From Agrococcus baldri (GTDB taxonomy: Bacteria > Actinomycetota > Actinomycetes > Actinomycetales > Microbacteriaceae), in NCBI GenBank assembly GCA_900114805.1, contig FOZN01000001.1:310001-374000 (forward strand): a stretch of DNA of 64,000 nt. The letters are read 5' to 3'. The stretch's first letter is position 1. Each line of letters begins with the position of its first letter. Below the pieces are notes generated by a model, which ran no database searches, had not been told where the DNA came from, and worked only from the letters and a program-made list of their open reading frames with translations. A program made the translations under genes and the position numbers. Shown here piece by piece: positions 17,155 to 25,867 of this stretch.

Positions 17155-18576
17155 TCAGGAGTCGAAGCCGATGCCGAAGCGCTCAAGCGTGGTCAGCAGC
17201 GGGCCGGGCCTTCCTCGCTCGTCCGCACGCGCGACGGCACCCCGGATCGTCTGCACGATCGGTGTGGCGAAGGGTTCGGGCGGGATGGGGATCGGCAGGC
17301 CCGTCGCCAGCCGCAGTCGGGTTCGGGCAGTGTCGGATCCCTCGAGCAGGTCGAGCATGGTCGCCGCGCCGAATCGCGTGGCAGCCACTCCCAGGCCGGT
17401 GTACCCCAACGAGTACGCCACCCGGCCTCCGAGCGCGGTTCCCTGGCTCGCCACGAGTCGAGTCGACATGTCGATCATGCCGCCCCAACTGTGCGTGAAG
17501 CGCACGCCAGCGAGCGCGGGAAACGTCGTGAGGAAGTGGTCGGCGAGCCGTCGGAACGTCTCGGGCCGCTGATCGTGTTCGTCACGGACGCGACCGCCCG
17601 GGTGGTAGACCGCATCGAACCCTCCCCAGAGGATGCGGTCATCGGCGCTCTTTCTGGCGTAATGGAACTGCCTGCCTGAGTCCGTGATGCCGTGCCTGCC
17701 CGTCCATCCGATCTCCTCGAGCTGCGCTGCGGTCAGCGGCTCGGTCATCAGCGCGTAGTCGTAGACCGGGAGGGTCAGCAGCCGCAGGCGCGGCAGCAGC
17801 GATCGGAAGCCGTTGGAGGCCAGAGCGACGCGTCGTGCTCGGATGGCGCCTCCCGGCACCTGGACTGTGACGCCATCGCCGTCGCGTCGCAGCGCCAGCG
17901 CGGGTGTCGCCTCATGGATCCGAACGCCGAGTTCCACGCAGACGCGACGCAGCTCCTGGACGAGCCGCGCCGGGTGCAGCAGCGCATAGCCGTCGCGCTT
18001 GAGCAGCCCGGCGCGGTGCACGGGCGCTCGCGTGTACCTCGCGAGCGCCTCTCCCGTCAGCAGCGGCGTCTCGGGAGTGGCCGCGGCGCGCAGCTCGGCG
18101 ACGTGATGCTCCTCGACCGCGGTCTGCAGCACGCCGGTCTGCTCGAACTCGACCTGCATCCGGTATCGGTCGAGCGTGCCCAGCAACCCCGTGAAGTTGT
18201 CACGCTCCACCTCCCGGATCGCTGCCAGCTCGTCCTCGAACCGCATGCGAGCGTTCGCGCCGCCGTGCGTCAGGCTCGCCTCACAGAACCCGCCATTCCG
18301 GCCACTCGCTGCCCAGCCCAGCGTCCGAGCCTCGATAAGCAGCACGTCGCGACCGGGATTCGGCTCTTTCGCCTGCAGCGCCGTCCAGAGCCCCGCGAAG
18401 CCTCCGCCGATCACCAGCAGATCGGCAGTCGCATCCTCCCGAAGCCGAGGAGCCGCTTCCCCGGTCGGCAGGTCGTCGATCCAGAACGGTACCGGAGCGG
18501 CGTCGCGCAGAGCGGAGTCGAGCTCGCGCACGTCGTGCCGGTGCGTCGCGCTGTAGACCGGATGCGACGCCGTCAC
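17155..18576 (-). CDS. FAD-dependent oxidoreductase, amine/sarcosine oxidase-like
   Basis: The 473-residue DAO-family flavoenzyme has an FAD-binding GGGFAG at residues 57-62, LGWAASGRNGGFCEASLTHG just after (typical of PuuB/sarcosine oxidase-like proteins), and a C-terminal SWGGMIDMSTR...YSLGYTGLGVAATRFGA. Relatives oxidise secondary amines or N-methyl amino acids. Its gene overlaps the hydantoinase B gene by four bases, so it acts in the same pathway. One consistent idea is that the hydantoinase product is hydrolysed to an N-substituted amino acid that this enzyme oxidises, as sarcosine oxidase does in creatinine breakdown; the substrate is not proved. Confidence 0.8.
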   Translation of the reverse strand: MTASHPVYSATHRHDVRELDSALRDAAPVPFWIDDLPTGEAAPRLREDATADLLVIGGGFAGLWTALQAKEPNPGRDVLLIEARTLGWAASGRNGGFCEASLTHGGANARMRFEDELAAIREVERDNFTGLLGTLDRYRMQVEFEQTGVLQTAVEEHHVAELRAAATPETPLLTGEALARYTRAPVHRAGLLKRDGYALLHPARLVQELRRVCVELGVRIHEATPALALRRDGDGVTVQVPGGAIRARRVALASNGFRSLLPRLRLLTLPVYDYALMTEPLTAAQLEEIGWTGRHGITDSGRQFHYARKSADDRILWGGFDAVYHPGGRVRDEHDQRPETFRRLADHFLTTFPALAGVRFTHSWGGMIDMSTRLVASQGTALGGRVAYSLGYTGLGVAATRFGAATMLDLLEGSDTARTRLRLATGLPIPIPPEPFATPIVQTIRGAVARADERGRPGPLLTTLERFGIGFDS

Positions 18577-20243
18577 GGTCGCGCCTCCAGCCTGCCATCC
18601 GCGAGGTCCGCTGCGGCGTCATCCTCGCTTCGCAAGGCAGGGTTCCCGTAGCCACCTCCGCCCGCCGTCTCGACGCGCACGATCGTGCCTGCAGGCAGCG
18701 TCGTGGAAGCCTTCGACGGCGCGGCGGTCTCCCTGCCCTGCTCGTCCACGAAGGTGATCCGCGTCGACTTGCCGTCCTCGCCACCGGCCGCACCGCGGGG
18801 GCGGAAGTCAGGATGCGTCTGCTCGGCGTAGAACGTGACGCGCTGGGCGTGGTCGAGGATCTCGTACTCACGGCGCAGCCCCATGCCGCCGTTGAACTGG
18901 CCGCGGCCCTGCGAGCCGGGGACAAACTCGGTGCGGCGAACGCGCACGGCGTAGTTCGTCTCGACCACCTCCGCGGGCATGACGCCGACGTTCGACATGT
19001 ACGTGTCCACGCCATCGAGCCCGTCGCCGAGCGACGACGCGCCGGTGCCACCGCCGACGACATCCGCCATGACCGCAGGTCGGCCGGTGCGCGGATCGGT
19101 GCTACCGACGTTGAAGCAGAAGAAGCTCACGGTGCTGCTGCCGACCGCCTTACTCGGCCACAGGTCTGTCAGCGCCCGAATGAGCGTGTCCGCGAAGCGC
19201 TGGCAGGTGTTGTGGCGGATGGAGACGGCCGCCGGAGCGATCGGGTTGAGCACGATGCCGTCTGGTGCGACGATGTCGACCGCTCGCAAGAGCCCGTCGT
19301 TCGCTCCCATGTCGGGCGCGACAACGGCGCGCACCGCGTACACGATGCCGGCCCGGGCGCTCGCCCACGGCACGTTCATGGCACCCGCCGTCTGCGGGTC
19401 GCTGCCCGAGAGATCGATGTGCAGCCGGTCGCCACGCTTCGTCACCGCCACGTGGATCCGCGTCGGGCGACCGCCCCTCCCGTCGTCGTCCAAGAAGCCT
19501 TCGGCGCTCCCCGTTCCGTCCGGGAGGTCGTCGAGCGCGGTGCGGACGCCGCGCTCCACCGAGTCGAGCATGCGCGCCATGATCTGGCTCAGCACCTCCA
19601 CTCCGTAGCGCTCGGCCAGCTCCAGCACTCGGTCGGAGCCCAGGTGGCAGGCCGCGCGCTGCGCTCGGAGATCGCTGATGGTGCTGCGAGGATCGCGGAT
19701 GTTCTCGGTGAGCAGCGCGATGACGTCGTCGTTCTCCTCACCCGCGATCGAGAGCCGCACCGGCGGGAGGACGAGCCCCTCGCCGAACAGGTCCTGCAAC
19801 TCTGGGCCCTCGCTGCCGGGATTCACGCCGCCGACGTCGATGTGATGCGCCGCAGTGCCCGTCCAGGCGATGAGCTCGCTCCCCTCGAACACGGGTGCCA
19901 CGATGTTGATGTCGGGCAGGTGCATCGCACCGAGGTATGGATGGTTGCAGATGTAGACGTCGCCCGGCTGGATGCGGCCGTTCCAGCGCGCAAGCACCGC
20001 CTGGACGACAAGCGACATGGCACCGAGTTGCGCGGGGATGTAATCGGCCTGCGCGACCAAGTGGCCGTCCGCCGTGAAGATGGCGCACGAGAAGTCGTCC
20101 ATGTCACGGATGATGGGGCTGTAGCTGGAGCGCTTGAGCACGCTGCCCATCTCCTCGGCCGCGGACTGCAGGCCCGCGGCGGCGACCTCGAAGGTCACCG
20201 GGTCGATCGCTGCCGTCACTGCCGGCTGGTCGGTGAGAGTCAT
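18573..20243 (-). CDS. hyuB: Hydantoinase B / N-methylhydantoinase beta subunit
   Basis: The 556-residue HyuB-family subunit has VTFEVAAAGLQSAAEEMGSVL at the start, RSSYSPIIRDMDDFSCAIF, the characteristic GDVYICNHPYLGAMHLPD (residues about 92-109), HHIDVGG and, near the end, a glycine-rich GGGGYGNP. With HyuA it forms the ATP-dependent enzyme that opens hydantoin or 5-oxoproline-like rings. Start and stop each overlap the neighbouring genes by four bases, so hyuA, hyuB and the oxidase are one translational unit. Confidence 0.93.
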   Translation of the reverse strand: MTLTDQPAVTAAIDPVTFEVAAAGLQSAAEEMGSVLKRSSYSPIIRDMDDFSCAIFTADGHLVAQADYIPAQLGAMSLVVQAVLARWNGRIQPGDVYICNHPYLGAMHLPDINIVAPVFEGSELIAWTGTAAHHIDVGGVNPGSEGPELQDLFGEGLVLPPVRLSIAGEENDDVIALLTENIRDPRSTISDLRAQRAACHLGSDRVLELAERYGVEVLSQIMARMLDSVERGVRTALDDLPDGTGSAEGFLDDDGRGGRPTRIHVAVTKRGDRLHIDLSGSDPQTAGAMNVPWASARAGIVYAVRAVVAPDMGANDGLLRAVDIVAPDGIVLNPIAPAAVSIRHNTCQRFADTLIRALTDLWPSKAVGSSTVSFFCFNVGSTDPRTGRPAVMADVVGGGTGASSLGDGLDGVDTYMSNVGVMPAEVVETNYAVRVRRTEFVPGSQGRGQFNGGMGLRREYEILDHAQRVTFYAEQTHPDFRPRGAAGGEDGKSTRITFVDEQGRETAAPSKASTTLPAGTIVRVETAGGGGYGNPALRSEDDAAADLADGRLEARP

Positions 20244-22279
20244 CGGTCATCCTCCATCACGATGAGATCGCCCCCGTCGGCGACGATGGCGTGCTGTCTG
20301 CCCAGCAAGAAGGTGGTCGAGTCCATCTGGGCGATGATCGCCGGACCGTCGACGCGGTCCCCCGCGCGCAGCAGCGCGCGATCGATCACGTCGATCTCGC
20401 GCATCCCCTCTGCGGGGATGCGCACCTCGCGCCGGCCTATGCGCGAATCGACGGCGTCCCCGCTGTCGGCTGCGGAGCGGCTAGGACGTGCGTACGCCCC
20501 GGTGACCGCCATACGGACAGTGACGAGCTCGATCGCTTCGCCGCGGCTCGCGTGCCCGTAGAGCTCCCCGTGCGCGGCGTGGAAGCGCTCCGCCACGTCG
20601 GCGAGGCCCGTCACGTCCGCCTCCTCGATCGGGATGGTGAGCTCGTAGCCCTGGCCGTGATAGCGGCAGTCGGCCGATGCTTGCGCCGTGATCGCGTCAC
20701 CCGGCACGCCGTCGAGCTCGAGCTGCGCCCGGCCGATCGCCTCAGCGGACTCGTACCACTCGGCGAGATCGGCGACCGCGTGCGGCTCGAGCGTCCGGAG
20801 CACCGTGCGCGAGTCGTCGAACCGCAGACCGGCGACGAGCAGACCGTCCGCCGAGAACAGTCCGGGCTGGCGCGGCACGATGACCGAGCGGAGGCCCAGG
20901 TGGCGCAGCAGCAAGCCTGCGTGGAGCGGTCCGGCACCGCCGAATGGCACCAGCGAGAACTCCTTAGGGTCGAGCCCGCGCTCCACGCTGACCTTGCGCA
21001 CCGCTTGGACCATGTGTGCGAGGCCGATCGCGAGGATCGCCTCTGCAGTCTCCTCGGGCGAGAGCCCCAGGGGTTCCCCGACACGCGCCATCGCTCGAAC
21101 CGCAGCGTCCCGGTCGAGCGTGAGCCCGCCCGCGAGTTCTGCGCCGCCGAGCGTGCCGAGCACGACGTGCGCGTCGGTGATGGTGGGCTCGACGCCGCCG
21201 CGTCCGTACGATGCCGGGCCCGGGACCGCGCGAGCGGAGTGCGGGCCGACACGGAGCCGCCCCGTCGGGTCTAGCCAGGCGATGCTGCCGCCGCCCGCGC
21301 CGATGGTGTGGATGTCGATGGTCGGGGCGAGGAGCGTGTGATCCTGCAGCCGCTGCTCTCGCGCGAACGGTGCGCGACCGTCGCGCACGAGGCAGACGTC
21401 GGTCGATGTTCCGCCCATGTCGAGGCTGATGAGGTTGTCGATACCGTGCACCTCGGCGAGGTGCACAAGTCCGGCGACGCCGCCGGCGGGCCCCGAGAGT
21501 ACGAGCTGGTGCGACTGGCGCTCGGCGCGCTCGGCCGGCACGCTTCCGCCATTCGATTGCATCACCACGAAGGGCGCATCGAGGCCCGCCTCCACCACGG
21601 CGGCTTCCGCGCGCCCCAAGTAGGCGCCGACGACCGGCCGCAGCGCGGCGTTGAGCACGGTAGTGGCGGTGCGCGGGTACTCGCGGAACTCTCGCACGAT
21701 CTCACTCGAGACCGAGATCGGAGTGTCCGGCAGCGCGGCGCGCAGGGCTGCGCCCAGACGGCGCTCGTGCTCGTCCTCGAGGTAGCTGAACAGCAGGCTC
21801 ACGGCCACCGCGGAGGGGGCGAGCGCGACGACCTCGTCCACGACCCGCGCGATCTCATCGTCGGTAAGCGCGACAACCACTTCGCCACGGCCCCCGATGC
21901 GCTCATCGACCTCGATGCGGGCGCGACGGTCGACCAGGTCGCGGGGGCGTCGCGGGGTGAGGCTGTAGACGTCGGGACGGCTGCTCTGGCGGTACCCCAT
22001 GACATCCCGGAAACCGAGAGTGGTCACGAGCGCCACATCCGCGAGCCCATCCGTAAGGATGGCGTTCGTCGCGACGGTCGTGCCGTGGCACAGCAGCGCG
22101 ACGTCGCTGAGCGGCAAGCCCTCGGCCGCGAGCGCCTCGATCGCGCGCTGCAGACCCTGCGCCGGATCGTGGGGTGTTGATGCCACCTTCGCGACGCGCG
22201 TATCACCCTCCGTCGAGCGAGCGATCGCGTCGGTGAATGTGCCGCCTGCGTCGATGCTGACCGTCCATCGTGCCGTCAT
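20240..22279 (-). CDS. hyuA: Hydantoinase A / N-methylhydantoinase alpha subunit
   Basis: The 679-residue HyuA-family subunit contains an actin-like ATPase: SIDAGGTFTDAI at residues 9-20 and a second phosphate loop SLDMGGTSTDVCLV, plus LCHGTTVATNAIL and a C-terminal domain. It couples ATP hydrolysis to ring opening of cyclic amides. GGGAGG lies six bases before the ATG. It is the first gene of the catabolic operon and diverges from the regulator; a plausible promoter (ATGACA, 18 bases, TCTACT on the minus strand) lies next to the palindrome at 22361-22378. Confidence 0.93.
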   Translation of the reverse strand: MTARWTVSIDAGGTFTDAIARSTEGDTRVAKVASTPHDPAQGLQRAIEALAAEGLPLSDVALLCHGTTVATNAILTDGLADVALVTTLGFRDVMGYRQSSRPDVYSLTPRRPRDLVDRRARIEVDERIGGRGEVVVALTDDEIARVVDEVVALAPSAVAVSLLFSYLEDEHERRLGAALRAALPDTPISVSSEIVREFREYPRTATTVLNAALRPVVGAYLGRAEAAVVEAGLDAPFVVMQSNGGSVPAERAERQSHQLVLSGPAGGVAGLVHLAEVHGIDNLISLDMGGTSTDVCLVRDGRAPFAREQRLQDHTLLAPTIDIHTIGAGGGSIAWLDPTGRLRVGPHSARAVPGPASYGRGGVEPTITDAHVVLGTLGGAELAGGLTLDRDAAVRAMARVGEPLGLSPEETAEAILAIGLAHMVQAVRKVSVERGLDPKEFSLVPFGGAGPLHAGLLLRHLGLRSVIVPRQPGLFSADGLLVAGLRFDDSRTVLRTLEPHAVADLAEWYESAEAIGRAQLELDGVPGDAITAQASADCRYHGQGYELTIPIEEADVTGLADVAERFHAAHGELYGHASRGEAIELVTVRMAVTGAYARPSRSAADSGDAVDSRIGRREVRIPAEGMREIDVIDRALLRAGDRVDGPAIIAQMDSTTFLLGRQHAIVADGGDLIVMEDDR

Positions 22280-22360
22280 CGGTGCCTCCCGTCATTGGGC
22301 CGCCGCGCCGGATTCGTGCGGCGCTGTGACCCAGTAGACCGTCCGCGGCGCACGCTTGTC

Positions 22361-22378
22361 ATGCGTCATATGACGTAT
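22361..22378. promoter_or_regulatory. Operator palindrome 1 of the hydantoinase cluster
   Basis: ATGCGTCATATGACGTAT contains the perfect palindrome CGTCATATGACG (22364-22375). It lies in the divergent gap between hyuA and the regulator, beside the likely hyuA -35 and touching a TATCGT that may be the regulator's own -10. A 16/18 match lies before the permease gene at 24113. Confidence 0.65.
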
Positions 22379-22382
22379 CGTC

Positions 22383-24125
22383 GTGAGCGTGACCCCCGCC
22401 GATGGAACCACCGACGTCTTCACGATCCGCCTCGCGCCACACGCGGACGACGCAGCCCGCGAGCCGGAGCTGCTCGCGCTCGCGCGCGGCTTCATCATCA
22501 CGGGACGTCGTAGCGCCCGGTTCCTGTGGCATTCGCGGTCCGCATGGCATGCGGTGCATCTCACGCGAGCGACCACCACCGACGAGCCGACCGCGTCGGT
22601 GGCCGTCGCTCCTGCGACGCTCCCTCGCGGGATCACCACACGAGAGGCGCAAGTCCTCACGCTCGTGGCACTGGGACTCACGAACGGCGAGATCGCGGGT
22701 CGTCTCGGCACCCGCCCGCGCACCGTGTCGACGCAGGTCGAGCGCCTGCTGAGCAAACTCGGCCAGGGAAGCCGATCGGGCCTGGCAGCGATGGCGGTCG
22801 ATGCCTCGTTGATCGTGCTCCCGCTGCCGGGCGGCAACGTGCTCTCCACGTCGATCACGCAAGCAGAGATCCAGCACGCGGCGGCGACGCTGCACCGGCG
22901 GTGGGATGCGGGTGCGGATGCGGCGGTCTCCTTCCCCGAGCACCGCCCGATCGTGCTGGGCACGATTGCGCCGTTGCTGGGCGCCGGCGCGTCCGACGCG
23001 CTCGAACTGGTCCGCGGCGCCTCCATCGCGGTGCGCGAGATCAACGAGCGCGGCGGGATCGACGGGCGATTGGTCGAGCACCGGATCGAGGAAGTCGACC
23101 TCTTCGATGCAGGCTCGGTCGAGCGGGCGGTCGAGCGGCTGATCGCCGAGGACGCGGACGGGATCACGACGAGTTATGTCACTGCCGAGCAGCCCGCGAT
23201 GATCGACCGCATCGCGCAGCACGGGTGCCCGCTGCTGCACACCGCGAGCCTCGAATCGCTCGCACAGCTCGTCCGGGACGACCCCGAGCGCTACGGCAAC
23301 GTGTTCCAGACGTGTCCGACTGAGGTGCACTACCGCCGCGGTTTCGCTGCGTTCCTAGAGACGCTCGTCGACGATGGCAGCTGGCGTCCCGAGGGCAGGC
23401 GAGTGGTCGCGGTCGAGGCTGACACTCCCAGCAGCACGCTCGCTGACAGCGAGCTCGCGGTGCAGCTCACCGAGATCGGCTGGGAGCTGAGTGAGCGTAT
23501 CCGCGTGCCCGTCCGCGACGCCGACTGGCGAGGAGTGCACGACGCGATCCGACAGCTGGAGCCGGACGCCGTGCTCATCACTCACTTCCTGCCCGACGTC
23601 GCCCTGCTGCAGCGCTGCCTCGCCCAGAGCGGGTACGAGGGGCTGGTGTACTACGTGTACGCCGCTGCCATCCCACATTTCCAGGCGCTCGCGGGGGATG
23701 CGGCCGAAGGCATCGTGTGGTCGACAGTCACCGGCCGCTACGAGGACGCGATGGGCGAGCGCTTCCAGCGCCAGTTCATGCTCCGCTACGGCGAGGCGCC
23801 CGGTTGGTCGCAGGCGAGTGCGGCCTACGACCAAGTGCGGCTGCTGGCCGATGCGTGGACGACGAACGGCACGACCGATCGTGCGGCGACCGCGGAGCAT
23901 CTCCGCTCCACGATCATCCGGGGACTCAACGGTGTCTACTACCTCGGCGCTCCTGGCCAGACCGCCCTGTGCTTCCCGTACGAGACCGAGGACTCGTCTA
24001 TCGGCCAGGCACTGCTCATCCATCAAGTGCAGGAGGGGGCGCTCGTCACGCTCGCGCCGGCACCCAAAGGCGACGTGCGCCGCTTCCGGGCGCCGTCGAT
24101 CATCGCTGCGACATCCGTCAGATGA
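22383..24125 (+). CDS. LuxR-type HTH fused to a substrate-binding-protein sensor
   Basis: The 580-residue protein has an unusual order. Residues about 1-80 are of unknown type. Residues 84-140 are a LuxR/GerE helix-turn-helix (ITTREAQVLTLVALGLTNGE...RTVSTQVERLLSKLG). Residues about 188-565 are a type I periplasmic-binding-protein fold of the Leu/amide/urea kind (IAPLLGAGASDALELVRG, AVREINERGGIDGRLVEH). There is no signal peptide or membrane helix, so the sensor is cytoplasmic, as in AmiC-like proteins. It probably binds the imported amide and controls hyuA and the permease through the repeated palindrome. The start is GTG at 22383, or GTG at 22389 if the transcript is leaderless. Confidence 0.85.
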   Translation: MSVTPADGTTDVFTIRLAPHADDAAREPELLALARGFIITGRRSARFLWHSRSAWHAVHLTRATTTDEPTASVAVAPATLPRGITTREAQVLTLVALGLTNGEIAGRLGTRPRTVSTQVERLLSKLGQGSRSGLAAMAVDASLIVLPLPGGNVLSTSITQAEIQHAAATLHRRWDAGADAAVSFPEHRPIVLGTIAPLLGAGASDALELVRGASIAVREINERGGIDGRLVEHRIEEVDLFDAGSVERAVERLIAEDADGITTSYVTAEQPAMIDRIAQHGCPLLHTASLESLAQLVRDDPERYGNVFQTCPTEVHYRRGFAAFLETLVDDGSWRPEGRRVVAVEADTPSSTLADSELAVQLTEIGWELSERIRVPVRDADWRGVHDAIRQLEPDAVLITHFLPDVALLQRCLAQSGYEGLVYYVYAAAIPHFQALAGDAAEGIVWSTVTGRYEDAMGERFQRQFMLRYGEAPGWSQASAAYDQVRLLADAWTTNGTTDRAATAEHLRSTIIRGLNGVYYLGAPGQTALCFPYETEDSSIGQALLIHQVQEGALVTLAPAPKGDVRRFRAPSIIAATSVR

Positions 24126-24130
24126 CGTAT
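24113..24130. promoter_or_regulatory. Operator palindrome 2, upstream of the permease
   Basis: ATCCGTCAGATGACGTAT matches operator 1 at 16 of 18 positions. It spans the regulator's stop codon and lies about 60 bases before the permease ATG, so the permease probably has its own controlled promoter. Confidence 0.6.
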
Positions 24131-24188
24131 GGATGCCAGCCGTCCGCAGACCCAGAATGGGGAGCCATCTGAGCCGATGGAGGCCATC

Positions 24189-25577
24189 ATGACCCGCAGC
24201 AATGACGCCGCACCCCAACTCAAGCGAGTGCTGGGCCTGGGCGGGGCGATGACCTTCGGTCTCGCCTACATGATCCCGTTGACCGTGTTCACGACGCTTG
24301 GCATCGCCAACGTCATGACCGACGGCAATCTCGTCGCCGCCTATGCGATCACGCTCGTGGCGATGGCGTTCACGGCCGTCAGCTACGCCACGATGGTGCG
24401 CCGACACCCGGTGGCGGGCTCCGCGTACACCTTCAGCCGGCGCACCTTCGGCGGGCATGTCGGCTTCCTCGCGGGCTGGGCGCTACTACTCGACTACCTG
24501 TTGCTGCCCATGGTGACGTACCTCGTGATCGGCATCTACCTGAATGCGGCCTTCCCCGCCATCCCGATGTGGGTCTTCTTCGTCGCCGCGCTCGTGCTGG
24601 TGACGATCCTCAACATCATCGGTATCCGGCTCCTCGCCGGTGTCAACGTCGCCCTGCTCGCGTTGCAGGTCGTCTTCATCGGCGTCTTCCTCGTCATGGT
24701 GGTGGGCGGCATCTCCGGTACGTCGATGCCCAGTCTCGCCGAGGTGTTCCTCAACGACCGCGCCAACCTGGTCGCGATTCTCTCGGGCAGCGCGCTGCTG
24801 TGCTTCTCGTTCCTCGGCTTCGATGCGGTCTCAACCCTTGCAGAGGAGACGAAGGCTCCCGAGCGGACCCTGCCCCGCGCGATCATCCTCGTGACAGTGC
24901 TTGGCGGGCTGCTGTTCATGCTGCTCTCCGCTGCCTCCAACCTCGTCTTCCCCGACTACACGACGTACTCCTCCCCCGACTCGGCGTCGCTCGACGTCAT
25001 GGCCGCGGCGGGCGGCGAGCTGCTGAGTGCCTTCTTCACCGCCGCCTATGTCGCGGGATGCTTCGCCTCAGTGATGGCCTCGCAGGCCACTGTCTCGCGC
25101 ATCCTCTTCGCGATGGGGCGCGACCGCATGCTGCCCCGCCGGCTCTTCGCCTTCGTGCACCCGCGCTTCCGCACGCCGGCCGGAGCGACCGCGGCCGTCG
25201 CTGTGGTCTCCCTCGTGGGACTCGCCCTCGATTTGATGACGCTTTCGAGCCTCATCAGCTTCGGAGCGCTCGTCGCCTTCAGCATGGTGAACCTGAGCGT
25301 GATCAAGCACCACCTCGTCGATGAGCGCCGCCGCGGCGCACGCGCGATCCTGCTCTACGGGGTGCTGCCCGGCATCGGCTTCCTCCTCACCGCCTGGCTT
25401 TGGACCAGCCTCTCCGGCTCCGCGCTCGCCGTCGGGCTCATCTGGGTGGGCGTCGGCGTCGTCATCCTCGCGGTCATGACCCGTGGGTTCCGGCAGCCGC
25501 CGCCGCAGATCGACGTCGACAAGGCCGAGACGGCCGGAATCCGCGTTGAGGAGCCGGAAGTCAGCGTCGCGAAGTAG
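24189..25577 (+). CDS. APC-family amino acid/amine permease
   Basis: The 462-residue integral membrane protein has about twelve helices and the APC opening LKRVLGLGGAMTFGLAYMIPL, with the conserved ATMVRRHPVAGSAYTFSRRT and the central LCFSFLGFDAVSTLAEETKAPERT. APC transporters bring in amino acids, amines or related compounds with protons or sodium. ATG at 24189 is preferred because GGAGG lies six bases upstream. With operator 2 before it, it most likely imports the substrate of the hydantoinase pathway. A terminator follows. Confidence 0.9.
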   Translation: MTRSNDAAPQLKRVLGLGGAMTFGLAYMIPLTVFTTLGIANVMTDGNLVAAYAITLVAMAFTAVSYATMVRRHPVAGSAYTFSRRTFGGHVGFLAGWALLLDYLLLPMVTYLVIGIYLNAAFPAIPMWVFFVAALVLVTILNIIGIRLLAGVNVALLALQVVFIGVFLVMVVGGISGTSMPSLAEVFLNDRANLVAILSGSALLCFSFLGFDAVSTLAEETKAPERTLPRAIILVTVLGGLLFMLLSAASNLVFPDYTTYSSPDSASLDVMAAAGGELLSAFFTAAYVAGCFASVMASQATVSRILFAMGRDRMLPRRLFAFVHPRFRTPAGATAAVAVVSLVGLALDLMTLSSLISFGALVAFSMVNLSVIKHHLVDERRRGARAILLYGVLPGIGFLLTAWLWTSLSGSALAVGLIWVGVGVVILAVMTRGFRQPPPQIDVDKAETAGIRVEEPEVSVAK

Positions 25578-25590
25578 CTAGCACCGCGAG

Positions 25591-25618
25591 AGGGGCATCC
25601 GCTGCGGCGGGTGCCCCT
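25591..25618 (+). terminator. Terminator of the APC permease gene
   Basis: AGGGGCATCC (25591-25600) pairs with GGGTGCCCCT (25609-25618) with one G-T pair and an eight-base loop, 13 bases after the stop. Confidence 0.75.
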
Positions 25619-25620
25619 CC

Positions 25621-25689
25621 CGCGTGTGGCCAGTGTGCAGTTCTCGTGCAGACTTGCTGGACGCACGAACTGCACACTCGCGACACGCG
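25621..25689. repeat. Long intergenic hairpin (b)
   Basis: AGTGTGCAGTT, a two-base bulge and CGTGC on the left pair with GCACG and AACTGCACACT on the right; outer arms CGCGTGT (25621-25627) and ACACGCG (25683-25689) extend the stem. The AGTGTGCAG/CTGCACACT core is shared with hairpin (c) at 34569-34620, so the two are members of one repeat family. Confidence 0.75.
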
Positions 25690-25855
25690 GGTCAGCGGGG
25701 CCAGCCGCCGCACGACGACTACCAGCGCCGGTTGTCGTCGGCAGCGGTTGCGCGACCCGACAACCCCGAGCAGCAAGTGGCGCGCTTTCAGGCGCAGCAG
25801 GTCGGAGCATGAGGCGTGCGGCGGCGGGCGACAGCCGACACGCGACGGCGCCTCG
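25690..25855. other. Remaining gap before the oligopeptidase gene
   Basis: No gene seen. GGTTGTCG (25730-25737) pairs with CGACAACC (25758-25765). TAGGGT at 25856-25861 closes the gap as the likely -10 of the next gene. Confidence 0.4.
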
Positions 25856-25867
25856 TAGGGTGGGCGG

